A DNA stretch of 64,000 nucleotides from Azospirillum doebereinerae (GCF_003989665.1 NZ_RZIJ01000002.1:124001-188000); one strand, 5' to 3'. Positions 46,380 through 55,313 are shown, counted from the stretch's first letter. Notes: generated from the sequence alone by a model not told the origin. Translations and numbers: made by a program.

Positions 46380-47672
46380 TCACGCCCCAGCTTTCTCGCG
46401 GGAGAAGAGTTCGCGGAAGACCGGGAAGATCTCGCGGCGCGAGCGCACCCGGCGCATCGCCAGCGGGCGGTCCGGGCTCTGCACCTGCTTGTAGGTGCGC
46501 CACAATTCCGTCTCGCGGCCCAAAGCCGACAGCCCCATGTTGTGCTCCGCCGCCACCTCGATGTAGGCGAAATACTGGCAGAGCGGCAGGATCGCGTCGC
46601 GCAGCAGCCCCACCGACTTGGCGTTGTCCGACGACATGTTGTCGCCGTCCGACGCCTGCGCGGCGTAGATGTTCCATTCCTCGGCCGGGTAGCGCTCCTG
46701 CACCACCTTCTGCATCTCCTCCAGCGCCGTCGAGACCACGGTGCCACCGGTCTCGGCGGAGTAGAAGAACGTCTCCTCGTCCACCTCCTTGGCCTCGTGG
46801 GTGTGGCGGATGAAGACGATGTCGACCGCGCGGTAGCGCCGTTTCAGGAACAGGAACAGCAGCATGAAGAAGCGCTTGGCCAGATCCTTCATGTGCTCGG
46901 TCATCGAGCCGGACACGTCCATCAGGCAGAACATGACCGCCTGCGCGATCGGCTTGGGCACCGATTCGAAGCGGTTGTAACGCACGTCGATCGGGTCGAT
47001 GAAGGGGATGCGGCGCGAGCGCAGGACGAACTTCTCCAACTGCTCGCGCAGCATCTGGATCTGCTCGGCGTCCTCGCCGGACTCCTCGGCCTCGCGCAGC
47101 AGATCCTCCATCTCCTGGATCTCGGCGCGGCGCGGCCGTTTCAGCGCCATCCGGCGCGACAGGCTGTTCCGCATGGTGCGGACCAGATTGAGGTTCGCCG
47201 GCGACCCCGACGACGAATAGCCCGCCCGCACCAGCGAATGCGATTCGGACTGCTTGACCTTCTGCTTCACCAGATCGGGAAGCTCCAGATCCTCCAGGAA
47301 GATGTCGAGGAACTCCTCGCGCGACAGGACGAAGCGGAAATCGTCCTCGCCGTCGCCGTCGGCGCTGCCCTCGTTGCCGCGCCCGCCGCCGCCGCCGTCG
47401 GGGCGCTGGATGGTGTCGCCCTCGACATACTCCTTGTTGCCGGGCACGACGTAGTCGCGCACGCCGCCGGAACTGGCGCGGTGGAAGGAGGGTTCCCGCA
47501 CGCCACCGGCCGAGATCGTGACCTTCTCGCCGTTCTCGATGTCCTGGATGCCCCGCTTGCCCGAGGCGTCGCGCACCGCCTTGACCACCTGTTCCTTGGC
47601 GCGCCGCAGGAAGCGCTGGCGGTTGGCCAGGCTCTTGCCCTGCGGGTTCAGGCGACGGTCGATGATGTTCAT
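46380..47672 (-). CDS. yeaH: YeaH/YhbH family protein (DUF444)
   Basis: A 430-residue cytosolic protein. After a basic N-terminus (RQRFLRRAKEQV) and a Gly-rich region, residues about 230-400 form a von Willebrand A-like domain with the metal site FCLMDVSGSM. The function is unknown, but it is always linked to the PrkA kinase. ATG 47672 has GGGAGGG 12 bp upstream; a longer frame to 47741 is not supported. It sits 94 bp after prkA and 56 bp before spoVR. Confidence 0.94.
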   Translation of the reverse strand: MNIIDRRLNPQGKSLANRQRFLRRAKEQVVKAVRDASGKRGIQDIENGEKVTISAGGVREPSFHRASSGGVRDYVVPGNKEYVEGDTIQRPDGGGGGRGNEGSADGDGEDDFRFVLSREEFLDIFLEDLELPDLVKQKVKQSESHSLVRAGYSSSGSPANLNLVRTMRNSLSRRMALKRPRRAEIQEMEDLLREAEESGEDAEQIQMLREQLEKFVLRSRRIPFIDPIDVRYNRFESVPKPIAQAVMFCLMDVSGSMTEHMKDLAKRFFMLLFLFLKRRYRAVDIVFIRHTHEAKEVDEETFFYSAETGGTVVSTALEEMQKVVQERYPAEEWNIYAAQASDGDNMSSDNAKSVGLLRDAILPLCQYFAYIEVAAEHNMGLSALGRETELWRTYKQVQSPDRPLAMRRVRSRREIFPVFRELFSREKAGA

Positions 47673-47766
47673 CAAGGGGCTGGCCCTCCCACCCGTTGCT
47701 TCACGCATCTTATTGAAGTGGGGAGCGGCGGGGCATTGCAACAGCCCACCCCGCCGCCTACCCGTC

Positions 47767-49713
47767 TTAGCCCGCCTGCTTGACGCGCATGTACCACTCG
47801 ACCAGCCGGCGGACCTGCCGCTCGGTGTAGCCGCGCGTCATCATGCGCGAGACGAACTCGGTGTGCTTCTTCTCGGTCTCGCCGTCCTTCTTGGAGCCGA
47901 AGCTGATGACCGGCAGCAGATCCTCGACCTGGGAGAACATCCGCTTCTCGATGACTTCGCGGATCTTCTCGTAGCTGGTCCAGGACGGGTTGCGTCCGGC
48001 GTTGGCGGCCCGAGCCCGAAGGGCGAACTTGACGACCTCGTTGCGGAAGTCCTTCGGGTTCGCGATGCCGGCCGGCTTCTCGATCTTGGTCAGCTCCTGG
48101 TTCAGAAGCTCGCGGTTCATCAGCTGGCCGGTGTCGGGATCCTTGAAGTCCTGGTCCTCGATCCACGCGTCGGCGTAATCGACGTAGCGGTCGAACAGGT
48201 TCTGTCCGTAATCCGAGTAGGATTCCAGATAGGCCTTCTGGATCTCGTTGCCGATGAACTCGGCGTAGCGCGGCGCAAGCTCGGCCTTGATGAACTCGAT
48301 GTAGCGCTTCTCGGTCTCTTCCGGGAACTGCTCGCGCTTGATCGACTGTTCCAGCACATACATCAGATGCACCGGATCGGCCGAGATCTCGGTCGAGTCG
48401 TAGTTGAAGGTCGAGGCGAGCACCTTGAAGGCGAAGCGGGTGGAGATGCCGCCCATGCCCTCGTCGACGCCGGCCTGGTCCTTGTACTCCTGCATCGACT
48501 TGGCTTTGGGGTCGGTCTCCTTGACGCTCTCGCCGTCATAGACCCGCATCTTGGAGTAGTAGCTGGAATTCGGGTGCTCGCGCAGCCGCGACAGCACCGA
48601 GAAACGGGCCAGCATCTCCAGGGTCGAGGGCGCGCAGGGCGCGGTCGACAGGTCGGAGCCCTTGACCAGCTTGTCGTAGATCTTCTGCTCTTCCTGCACG
48701 CGCAGGCAGTAGGGCACCTTGATCACGCAGATGCGGTCGATGAAGGCTTCGTTGTTCTTGTTGTTCTTGAAGGTCTGCCACTCCGCCTCGTTGGAGTGGG
48801 CGAGGATGATGCCCTGGTAGGGGATGGCGCCGATGTTCTCCGAGCCGACGTAGTTGCCTTCCTGCGTCGCGGTCAGCAGCGGGTGCAGCATCTTGATCGG
48901 GGCCTTGAACATCTCGACGAATTCGAGAAGGCCCTGCGTCGCCCGGTTCAGGCCGCCGGAGAAGCTGTAGGCGTCGGGATCGTTCTGGCTGTAGATCTCC
49001 AGCTTGCGGATGTCGACCTTGCCGACCAGCGAGGAGATGTCCTGGTTGTTCTCGTCGCCCGGCTCGGTCTTGGTCACGCCGATCTGGCGCAGCTTGCTGG
49101 GGTGCAGCTTGACGACCTTGAAGCGCGAGATGTCGCCGCCGAACTCGTCCAGGCGCTTGACCGCCCACGGGCTCATCAGCCCGGTCAGGCGGCGGCGGGG
49201 GATGCCGTAGCGCTCCTCCAGCACCTCGCCCATGTCGTCCGGGTTGAACAGGCCGAGCGGGCTCTCGAAGGCCGGGCTGATCTCCTTGCCGGCCTTCAGC
49301 ACGTAGATCGGGCACTTCTCCATCAGCGACTTCAGCCGCTCGGCCAGCGAGGATTTGCCGCCGCCGACCGGGCCCAGCAGGTAGAGGATCTGCTTGCGCT
49401 CCTCCAGCCCTTGGGCGGCGTGGCGGAAGAAGCCGACGATCCGTTCGATCGTCTCTTCCATGCCGTAGAATTCGGAGAAGGCGGGATAAATCTTCATGGT
49501 CCGGTTCATGAAGATCTTGCCGAGCCGCGGGTCGCGGGCGGTGTCGACCACCTCGGGCTCGCCGATGGCGGACAGAAGCCGCTCGGCCGCCGAGGAGTAG
49601 GCCAGGGGATCGTCGCGGCAGAGTTGGAGATAATCCGTCAAGGACATCTCGGTCTCGCGGCGACCTTCGTAGGATTGCGTGTAGCGCGTGAACAGTTCGT
49701 CGGCCGGGAACAT
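47767..49713 (-). CDS. prkA: PrkA (YeaG) AAA+ serine kinase
   Basis: A 648-residue protein: N-terminal AAA+ module (Walker A GPVGGGKSS, residues about 80-370, then YQGIILAHSNEAEW) and C-terminal PrkA kinase-like domain. It was described as a serine protein kinase in Bacillus and as YeaG in E. coli, where it helps survival under nitrogen starvation. ATG 49713 follows CGGAG and starts the family N-terminus (MFPADELFTRYTQSYEG). It leads the operon with yeaH and spoVR. The long region upstream probably contains its control elements. Confidence 0.95.
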   Translation of the reverse strand: MFPADELFTRYTQSYEGRRETEMSLTDYLQLCRDDPLAYSSAAERLLSAIGEPEVVDTARDPRLGKIFMNRTMKIYPAFSEFYGMEETIERIVGFFRHAAQGLEERKQILYLLGPVGGGKSSLAERLKSLMEKCPIYVLKAGKEISPAFESPLGLFNPDDMGEVLEERYGIPRRRLTGLMSPWAVKRLDEFGGDISRFKVVKLHPSKLRQIGVTKTEPGDENNQDISSLVGKVDIRKLEIYSQNDPDAYSFSGGLNRATQGLLEFVEMFKAPIKMLHPLLTATQEGNYVGSENIGAIPYQGIILAHSNEAEWQTFKNNKNNEAFIDRICVIKVPYCLRVQEEQKIYDKLVKGSDLSTAPCAPSTLEMLARFSVLSRLREHPNSSYYSKMRVYDGESVKETDPKAKSMQEYKDQAGVDEGMGGISTRFAFKVLASTFNYDSTEISADPVHLMYVLEQSIKREQFPEETEKRYIEFIKAELAPRYAEFIGNEIQKAYLESYSDYGQNLFDRYVDYADAWIEDQDFKDPDTGQLMNRELLNQELTKIEKPAGIANPKDFRNEVVKFALRARAANAGRNPSWTSYEKIREVIEKRMFSQVEDLLPVISFGSKKDGETEKKHTEFVSRMMTRGYTERQVRRLVEWYMRVKQAG

Positions 49714-50553
49714 TCGTCGCTCCGTCTTATCTGGTCCGATGCGCCGGGAAGACCGACCGGGAACCCGGACGGCGAAGGCGGCGCATACCGCGATCGTGGG
49801 GCAGTCCATGGGGCAGCGCGGAACTCATGGTCCCACCGTGGCCCCGCTCACCGAAACAAGCCAGCACAGTGATCCTTGGATCGAAGGTGTCACCTCTGAA
49901 TGTAATGCTCGACCTAAAGCTTTCCAGACGCTCAGGGTTGATAGCCGAAAAGCCCGTATCGGGCATGGCATCGGCCAGGAAGCCTAGGTCGCTTGGCTGA
50001 AAGAAAGGGGAAACTCTTGCCGCAGCGCGTGTCTTTTCATCGTCCGGACGCGCACGACTTGAAAGCGCAATGGGAGGATGCATGGACGAGATCGGACCGG
50101 CGGCACGAAGGGGTGCCCGCTCGGTCGGGGGAATGTGCCCGGTGCTGATCGACTGGGCGCCCTTGATCACGCCATAGCCCTCCAGAGACCGATGGGCGCC
50201 AAGACCAACCCTGGCGCTGTGGTGACGTTGGAGTCTGTGTGCTCAAACCTTAACAAAGTCCCGTACAGCCGTTGCGGCGCGTCCCGACCGATGCCTTGCG
50301 TCGCAAGCTCCGGCGGGACGGTCCGACATGGTGCTCTGCGATCGCAGCACGCCCGGCCGTCCATTCCCGATACGAATGGTGCTGTGCATTGGACCGGGTC
50401 AACAAGGCGGAAATTGGGCTTTCGTCAGAGAGCGGGGTGGCGAAAAATCCCGGTTGAGGGCAAATATCACGCCGAATCAATGCTTTGGCAGTCTTGCCAC
50501 AGGGCTGTGAAAAAATGTGACAGAACGCGACAGCGTCCCAGGTTCAGCGCGGC
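49714..50553. other. 840-bp gap upstream of prkA, hairpin-rich, no convincing gene
   Basis: Short frames exist on both strands but none has a good ribosome site or recognisable protein. The segment holds GCCCG/CGGGC (49952-49964) and a cluster of hairpins at 50280-50395: CGTCCCG/CGGGACG, CTTGC/GCAAG, CTGC/GCAG with GTG/CAC, and CCATTC/GAATGG, closed by GGTCC/GGACC. It could hold prkA promoters and a small RNA. Confidence 0.5.
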
Positions 50554-50964
50554 TCAGCCCACCACGCGCGCGGCCAGCCGCTCCCGCAACGCGCGGCGCA
50601 ACGTGTCGGGGGTCGCCGGCTTCGCCAGGATCGCGTCGGCGCCGCAGGCCCGCGCCTCGGCCAGACGATCCTCATCGGCGCGGCTGGTCATGAAGACCAC
50701 CGGCAGGCCGGCGTGACGCCGGTTCTCGCCGCCGCGCAGCGCGCGGAGGAAGGCGAAGCCGTCCATCGGCTGCATCTCGACGTCGCAGAGGATCAGGTCG
50801 GGGGCGTGCGCGGCCACCGCAGCCAGCCCCTCCCCGCCGTCGCCGGCCTGATGGACCGTGGTCACCCCGAGGCCGGACAGCATCCGGACCAGAACCATGC
50901 GGGTGAAGGCCTCGTCCTCGACCACCAGCACCGAAACGCCGTGGAATCCCTCGTCCGTCGTCAT
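50554..50964 (-). CDS. single-domain response regulator
   Basis: A 136-residue receiver with no output domain: VLVVEDE, phospho-Asp 61 in LILCDVEMQPMDG, Thr/Ser in FMTSRAD and Lys 115 in ILAKP. It may work like CheY/DivK or as a phosphate sink. No kinase gene is adjacent. ATG 50964 follows AAGGACGAAGG. It is divergent from a Nudix gene. Confidence 0.9.
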   Translation of the reverse strand: MTTDEGFHGVSVLVVEDEAFTRMVLVRMLSGLGVTTVHQAGDGGEGLAAVAAHAPDLILCDVEMQPMDGFAFLRALRGGENRRHAGLPVVFMTSRADEDRLAEARACGADAILAKPATPDTLRRALRERLAARVVG

Positions 50965-51110
50965 GGCCTTCGTCCTTGTCCATGGCGGAACAACCGCCAT
51001 CGCCCATGGTTGGCTGTGTAGGCAGGCACTCGACCGGGTGCAAGGGCTTCGCAAGGGAGGATACGGATGAACGGTTGCGGGAAGGAACGGACGCTGCTGG
51101 AATGGGCGCC

Positions 51111-51962
51111 ATGAGCTTCCTCGACCGCATCCGCGCCTGCAACGCGCACGACCTCTCCGGCTTCCGGCCCTTCGAACTGGACGGCCACCGCCTCGGCTGG
51201 ATCCGCCACGCGCTGGCCGACGAGCTGCCGGGCGTCGATCCCGGCTTCGTCACGACGGCGGAGCGGGTGACCATCGCCCCGGACATCCGGGATTTCGAGG
51301 CGCGCTCCACCCTGCTCGACCACGCCGCCCAGTTCCTGGTCGAACGGGGGACGATCAAGGGGCTGCGCGGGGAGCATTACCCGATCCTGCCGCGCTGGGG
51401 CGCCGAGCCGCTGATGCGGCTGGACCGCGCGGCGGTGGCGGCCTTCGGCATCGAGTCCTTCGGACTGCACGTCAACGGCTTCGTGCGCGGGGCGGAGGGC
51501 GTACCGTCGCTGTGGATCGGCCGGCGCGCCCGCGACCGCGAGATCGCCCCCGGCCAGTTCGACAACATGGTGGCCGGCGGGCAGCCCATCGGGCTCACCC
51601 TGGACGAGAACCTCGTCAAGGAGGCGCAGGAGGAGGCCGGCCTCGACGCCGCCACCGCGCGGCGCGCCGTCCCGGTCGGGGCCATCAGCTACACGATGGA
51701 GGTGCCGGAGGGGCTGAAGCGCGACCGCATGTTCGTCTACGACCTCGAACTTTCTCCCGGCGCCACCCCGGTCAACACCGACGGCGAGGTCGAGGAGTTC
51801 GGCCTGTGGACGCTGGAGAGCGTCGCCGAATCGGTGCGGACGACCACGGATTGGAAGTTCAACGTGAACCTTGTGGTCATCGACTTCCTGATCCGCCACG
51901 GCCACCTGACACCGGACAACGAGCCCGACTATCTGGAGATCGTCCGCAGCCTGCGCCAATAG
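51111..51962 (+). CDS. DUF4743-Nudix hydrolase
   Basis: A 283-residue protein. Residues 1-115 match the DUF4743 region found in thiamine-pyrophosphokinase-like Nudix proteins (FLDRIRACNAHDL, RPFELDGHRLGWI). Residues 120-270 are a Nudix domain with the box GGQPIGLT followed by KEAQEEAGLD; the first acidic residue and the Arg of the consensus are substituted (Leu and Lys), while the metal-binding EE pair is kept. Yeast relatives hydrolyse damaged thiamine diphosphates; the substrate here is not known. ATG 51111 follows GGAATGGG. Confidence 0.87.
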   Translation: MSFLDRIRACNAHDLSGFRPFELDGHRLGWIRHALADELPGVDPGFVTTAERVTIAPDIRDFEARSTLLDHAAQFLVERGTIKGLRGEHYPILPRWGAEPLMRLDRAAVAAFGIESFGLHVNGFVRGAEGVPSLWIGRRARDREIAPGQFDNMVAGGQPIGLTLDENLVKEAQEEAGLDAATARRAVPVGAISYTMEVPEGLKRDRMFVYDLELSPGATPVNTDGEVEEFGLWTLESVAESVRTTTDWKFNVNLVVIDFLIRHGHLTPDNEPDYLEIVRSLRQ

Positions 51963-51980
51963 GCGCCCTACCCGGCCGGA

Positions 51981-52826
51981 TCAGTCGGGAAAGCCGGCCA
52001 GCGCCCGCACCGCCTGCGGTTCCACCCCCTCGGCACGCAGGGAGCGCAGGGACTGCGCGCGGTCGCGCTTGGCCAGCCGCTCGCCGGCCGCGTTCCGCAG
52101 CAGGCCGTGGTGGTGGTAATCGGGCGGCTCGAAGCCGAGCAGTTCCTGGAGCAGCCGGTGGGTGTGGGTGGCGAAGAACAGATCCTCGCCGCGCGTCACC
52201 AGCGTCACCCCCTGGAGATGGTCGTCCAGCGTGACGCTGAGGTGGTAGCTGGTCGGCGTGTCCTTGCGCGCCAGCACCACGTCGCCGAGTTGCTCGGGGG
52301 TCGCCGCCTGCCAGCCCTTGGCACGGTCGTGCCAGCGCAGCGGACCGGTCCGCCGCATCGCCTCGGCCACGTCGAGCCGCATCGCCCAGCCCTCCCCCGC
52401 CGCGATGCGGGCGGCACGGATCGCCTCGGGCAAATGGCGGCAGGTGCCGGGGTAGAGCGGGCCATCCGGCCCATGGGGAGCCGCCCCCGCCCGCGCGATC
52501 TCGGCGGCGATGTCCTTGCGGGTGCAGAAACACGGATAGACGACGCCGACCTCCCGCAGACGGGCCAGCGCGGCGCGGTACTCGTCGAGATGGTCGGACT
52601 GGCGGCGCACCGGACCGTCCCAGGACAGGCCGAGCCACGCCAGATCCTCGATCAGATCGCGCTCGAACTCCGGGCGGCAGCGGTTCGGGTCGATGTCCTC
52701 GATCCGCAGCAGGAAGCGCCCGTTACCGCGTCGGGCCGCCGTCCAGCCGAACAGGGCGGAGTGGGCGTGGCCGAGGTGCAGATGCCCGGTCGGGCTGGGC
52801 GCGAAGCGTGTGACGAGGTCGGTCAT
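51981..52826 (-). CDS. gluQ: glutamyl-Q tRNA(Asp) synthetase
   Basis: Attaches glutamate to queuosine in the anticodon loop of tRNA-Asp. The 281-residue protein is a shortened GluRS: FAPSPTGHLHLGHAHSAL (HIGH motif), the zinc-type site CFCTRKD with a later Tyr-x3-Cys (LYPGTC), and a KMSKS-like AKRDRAQSLRSL, with no anticodon-binding domain. The start is ATG 52826, at the family N-terminus. Confidence 0.95.
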   Translation of the reverse strand: MTDLVTRFAPSPTGHLHLGHAHSALFGWTAARRGNGRFLLRIEDIDPNRCRPEFERDLIEDLAWLGLSWDGPVRRQSDHLDEYRAALARLREVGVVYPCFCTRKDIAAEIARAGAAPHGPDGPLYPGTCRHLPEAIRAARIAAGEGWAMRLDVAEAMRRTGPLRWHDRAKGWQAATPEQLGDVVLARKDTPTSYHLSVTLDDHLQGVTLVTRGEDLFFATHTHRLLQELLGFEPPDYHHHGLLRNAAGERLAKRDRAQSLRSLRAEGVEPQAVRALAGFPD

Positions 52827-52888
52827 GCCCCGCCTTATACCCCAATCCGGGGCGGCGGGCCTATCCCGGCCCCACGGGAGGCGGGGGC

Positions 52889-53056
52889 TCAGAAATAGGG
52901 GTTGTCGCGGATCGGCTCAACCGGAATGTCGTCGCCGTCCAGATAGAGCGCCAGCCGGCGGCGGAGTTCGCGGTCGAAGGCGTCGATGCGGATTTGGCGC
53001 TCCCGCTCCTCGCGTTCGCGGCGTTTCTCGGCAAGGCTGATGACGATGGCGCTCAT
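52889..53056 (-). CDS. small charged protein, unknown function
   Basis: A 55-residue protein, mostly one predicted helix rich in Arg and Glu (SLAEKRREREERERQIRID) followed by YLDGDDIPVEP. It has no membrane segment. ATG 53056 follows GGGGAGACAG, a good ribosome site. I do not recognise the family. It is divergent from the HNH nuclease gene across a 302-bp region. Confidence 0.7.
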   Translation of the reverse strand: MSAIVISLAEKRREREERERQIRIDAFDRELRRRLALYLDGDDIPVEPIRDNPYF

Positions 53057-53358
53057 GGACTGTCTCCCCTGGTCGCGAGCTGGATCGAACACGACCCCAC
53101 AATCGCCGCTCTTGGTTAACAGGGTGTAACCCAGAGGAAAGTACCTCTTAATATCACAGCCGCCCCAGCCATAAGGGCAATGCCCATAGGGATAAAAAGG
53201 TTACACCTTGGTGAAGTTTTTGGTCCGTCGGGAGCCGGGATGTTGAGTTGGAAGCCCGGATCCACTATGTATCGGATTGTCTCGGATCGGCGATCCGGCC
53301 GGCCGGGGCGGAGCAGACACGACCCCGCACGCGGGGTCCACAGACGAGGGAGTGGCCT
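53057..53358. other. divergent regulatory region, small protein / HNH
   Basis: A 302-bp AT-richer gap without a gene. GGTGTAACC (53123-53131) has an exact inverted copy GGTTACACC (53199-53207), and a short hairpin AGAGG/CCTCT lies between (53133-53148). The placement suggests operator sites for both genes. Confidence 0.5.
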
Positions 53359-53922
53359 TTGGCTCCACCACCCGACCACTGTCCGGCTCTGGTGCTGAAC
53401 GCGGATTTTCGCCCGCTCAGCTACTTCCCCTTGTCCCTGTGGTCCTGGCAGGAAGCGGTCAAGGCGGTCTTTCTGGAGCGGGTCAACATCGTATCGCACT
53501 ATGACCGGATCGTCCGGTCCCCCAGTTTCGAAGTCCAGTTGCCCAGCGTCATTTCCCTCAAAGAGTTCATCCCGGCGACGCGCCGCCCGGCCTTCACACG
53601 CTTCAACGTCTTCCTGCGCGACAGCTTCACCTGCCAGTATTGCGGTCGCCCCTTCCCCACCCACGAACTGACCTTCGACCATGTGATCCCGCGCTCGCGC
53701 GGCGGCCGGACGACGTGGGAGAACGTCATCACCTCCTGCTCGGCCTGCAATCTGGCGAAGGGAAACCGGATGCCGCATGTGTGCGGCATGATCCCCCTCA
53801 GTCCGCCCTTCCAGCCGAGCGCCTACGAACTGCAAGAAAACGGTCGAGCCTTCCCGCCAAACTTCCTTCACGAAAGTTGGCGGGATTTTCTTTATTGGGA
53901 CACCGAACTGGATCCGATGTAA
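53359..53922 (+). CDS. HNH endonuclease
   Basis: A 187-residue protein of the common HNH family. The N-half (LNADFRPLSYFPLSLWSWQEAV) is typical of a bacterial HNH group, and the nuclease core has CQYCG, LTFDHVIPRSRGG and ENVITSCSACNLAKGN, giving both zinc cysteine pairs and the catalytic His-Asn-His. The start is TTG 53359 behind GAGGGAG; no ATG or GTG fits. Its role (DNA repair, defence or housekeeping) is unknown. Convergent with coq7 (7 bp between stops). Confidence 0.9.
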   Translation: MAPPPDHCPALVLNADFRPLSYFPLSLWSWQEAVKAVFLERVNIVSHYDRIVRSPSFEVQLPSVISLKEFIPATRRPAFTRFNVFLRDSFTCQYCGRPFPTHELTFDHVIPRSRGGRTTWENVITSCSACNLAKGNRMPHVCGMIPLSPPFQPSAYELQENGRAFPPNFLHESWRDFLYWDTELDPM

Positions 53923-53929
53923 GGGCTCG

Positions 53930-54511
53930 TCACACCCGCTCGGCCACCCAGATCACCGCCCTGGTGCCGGCCTTGATGGCGGCGGACAGCACCGGGTAGG
54001 CCGGGGCCTGTTCCGCCTCGTTGGCGATGCCGATGTCGCGGTGCTGGACCTCCTCGGCCTGGAACCGCAGGATGCTGTCCTTCAACTCCGCCTCGTCGGG
54101 GCCGAGATGCGCCAATTGCTCCTCGTAATGGCGATCGATCACCTCCTCGACCGCGACGGTGCAGGCCATCGCGGCGCGTTCGCCCAGCAGCGCGGTGCCG
54201 GCGCCCAGCAGGAAGCCGGTGAGATGCCACAGCGGCTGCAGCAGGGTCGGGCGCACGCGGCGCCTGTTCAGCTGCCTTTCGAAATACTGCAGGTGTTCGA
54301 GTTCCTGCTCGGCCATGTGGCGCAGGGTTTTGCCGTGACGGCCCTTGCCGATGACAGCGATCTGACCCTCGTAAATGCGCTTGGCGCCGTATTCCCCGGC
54401 GTGATCGACGCGGACGATGCGGGCCAGACGCTCGCGCGGCGTCGGGTCGCCGGGCAGGAAGCCGCGCTTGGGCCGCGAGGAGTTCGATTGGGAAGCGGCG
54501 GATTCGGTCAC
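53930..54511 (-). CDS. coq7: demethoxyubiquinone hydroxylase
   Basis: Performs the C6 hydroxylation of ubiquinone synthesis. The 193-residue di-iron protein has the iron ligands in VDHAGEYGAKRIYEGQ, MAEQELEHLQYFE, VEEVIDRHYEEQL and FQAEEVQHRD. The start is GTG 54511 behind CGAGGACC, overlapping the dsbB stop by 4 bp (GTGA). Longer upstream sequence belongs to dsbB in another frame. Confidence 0.95.
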   Translation of the reverse strand: MTESAASQSNSSRPKRGFLPGDPTPRERLARIVRVDHAGEYGAKRIYEGQIAVIGKGRHGKTLRHMAEQELEHLQYFERQLNRRRVRPTLLQPLWHLTGFLLGAGTALLGERAAMACTVAVEEVIDRHYEEQLAHLGPDEAELKDSILRFQAEEVQHRDIGIANEAEQAPAYPVLSAAIKAGTRAVIWVAERV

Positions 54512-55035
54512 AATGCGGTCCTCGACACCGGGGTGCGGGTGTAGGCGATGCGGGCCGAGACGAAGGCGAAGGCCGCCAGCCCCAGCGAGATCAGCACGTT
54601 GTAGCCCGCCATGGAAACCCCGAACAGCGACCAAGCCACCTCGTCGCAACGGGTCACCGGCGCCGCCATCACCTGGGCGCGCAGCGCCTCCAGCGAATTC
54701 GCCGGGCCCGACCCGCCGCAGGACGAGGTCCCCGCCCACCAATGCTGCTCCACCCCGACATGGTAAGCGGCGATGCCGGCGCAGGCCACCAGGGCCAGCC
54801 CGCTCGCCACCAGCAACGCGTCGCCGACCCCTTTCCATTGCCGGAACAACAAGGTCACGATGGAAAAGACCAGAACCGCCACATAGGGCCAGCGCTGCAT
54901 GAGGCAGAGGATGCAGGGCTGGTAGCCCAGCACGAATTGGAAGAACAGCGCCGCCCCCAGCACGCCGGCGCTGGCCAGGGCGAGCAGGATGGCGGGAAAC
55001 CGCGGATCTTCGAGCGATTGGGAGAGCGTCGTCAT
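54508..55035 (-). CDS. dsbB: disulfide bond formation protein B
   Basis: A 175-residue inner-membrane protein with four hydrophobic segments that reoxidises DsbA and passes electrons to ubiquinone. Active-site pairs are CILC in GYQPCILCLMQRWPY, and a second pair, Cys in SSCGGSG and TRCDE. ATG 55035 gives the family length. Its stop overlaps coq7, so quinone-dependent oxidation and quinone synthesis are coupled. Confidence 0.94.
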   Translation of the reverse strand: MTTLSQSLEDPRFPAILLALASAGVLGAALFFQFVLGYQPCILCLMQRWPYVAVLVFSIVTLLFRQWKGVGDALLVASGLALVACAGIAAYHVGVEQHWWAGTSSCGGSGPANSLEALRAQVMAAPVTRCDEVAWSLFGVSMAGYNVLISLGLAAFAFVSARIAYTRTPVSRTAL

Positions 55036-55189
55036 GCCGCCCAGAGTAGCGCGCGCAAGGCGGTTCGGCCAGCCGTCCAGTGCATTGCGCCCACTCCCGA
55101 ACGGCATGCCCGCCCCCGGCCCGGCGCGATGGAATAGAAGGGGCACCGGCGTCGTCGCGCGCTCGCGGAAAGCGTCGGTGAATTTGGCC

Positions 55190-55218
55190 TTGCCGCCTTC
55201 GCGGCGAGTGCGCTAGAA
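55190..55218 (+). promoter_or_regulatory. probable tRNA-Leu promoter
   Basis: TTGCCG (55190-55195), a 17-bp spacer and CTAGAA (55213-55218) place transcription start about 4 bp before the tRNA. Confidence 0.5.
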
Positions 55219-55228
55219 GGAGCGCGTT

Positions 55229-55313
55229 GCGGGCGTGGTGGAACTGGTAGACGCGCCGGACTCAAAATCCGGTTCCGAAAGGAGTGTCGGTTCGATTCCG
55301 ACCGCCCGCACCA
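55229..55313 (+). tRNA. tRNA-Leu(CAA)
   Basis: An 85-nt class II tRNA with encoded CCA. The acceptor stem GCGGGCG pairs with CGCCCGC. The anticodon stem CCGGA/TCCGG encloses CTCAAAA, giving anticodon CAA. A long variable arm and the TTCGATTC loop are present. Nine T directly after the CCA (55316-55324) end transcription. No integrase or att duplication is seen at its 3' end. Confidence 0.96.

Noticed and set aside
49961..49980. Possible sigma-54 site (GG-N10-GC) on the minus strand upstream of prkA
   Set aside because: The spacing fits, but TGGCCG and ATGCC deviate from TGGCAC and TTGCA, and it is about 250 bp from the start. Too weak to call.
49727..50170. Minus-strand frame of 147 codons upstream of prkA
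   Set aside because: No ribosome site, no recognisable motif, composition unlike the neighbours.
50078..50716. Plus-strand frame running from the prkA upstream gap into the receiver gene
   Set aside because: It overlaps a confident receiver gene on the other strand and reads as an Arg/Ser-rich shadow.
55229..55313. tRNA-Leu as an integration site
   Set aside because: No integrase and no duplicated 3' tRNA end in the following region.
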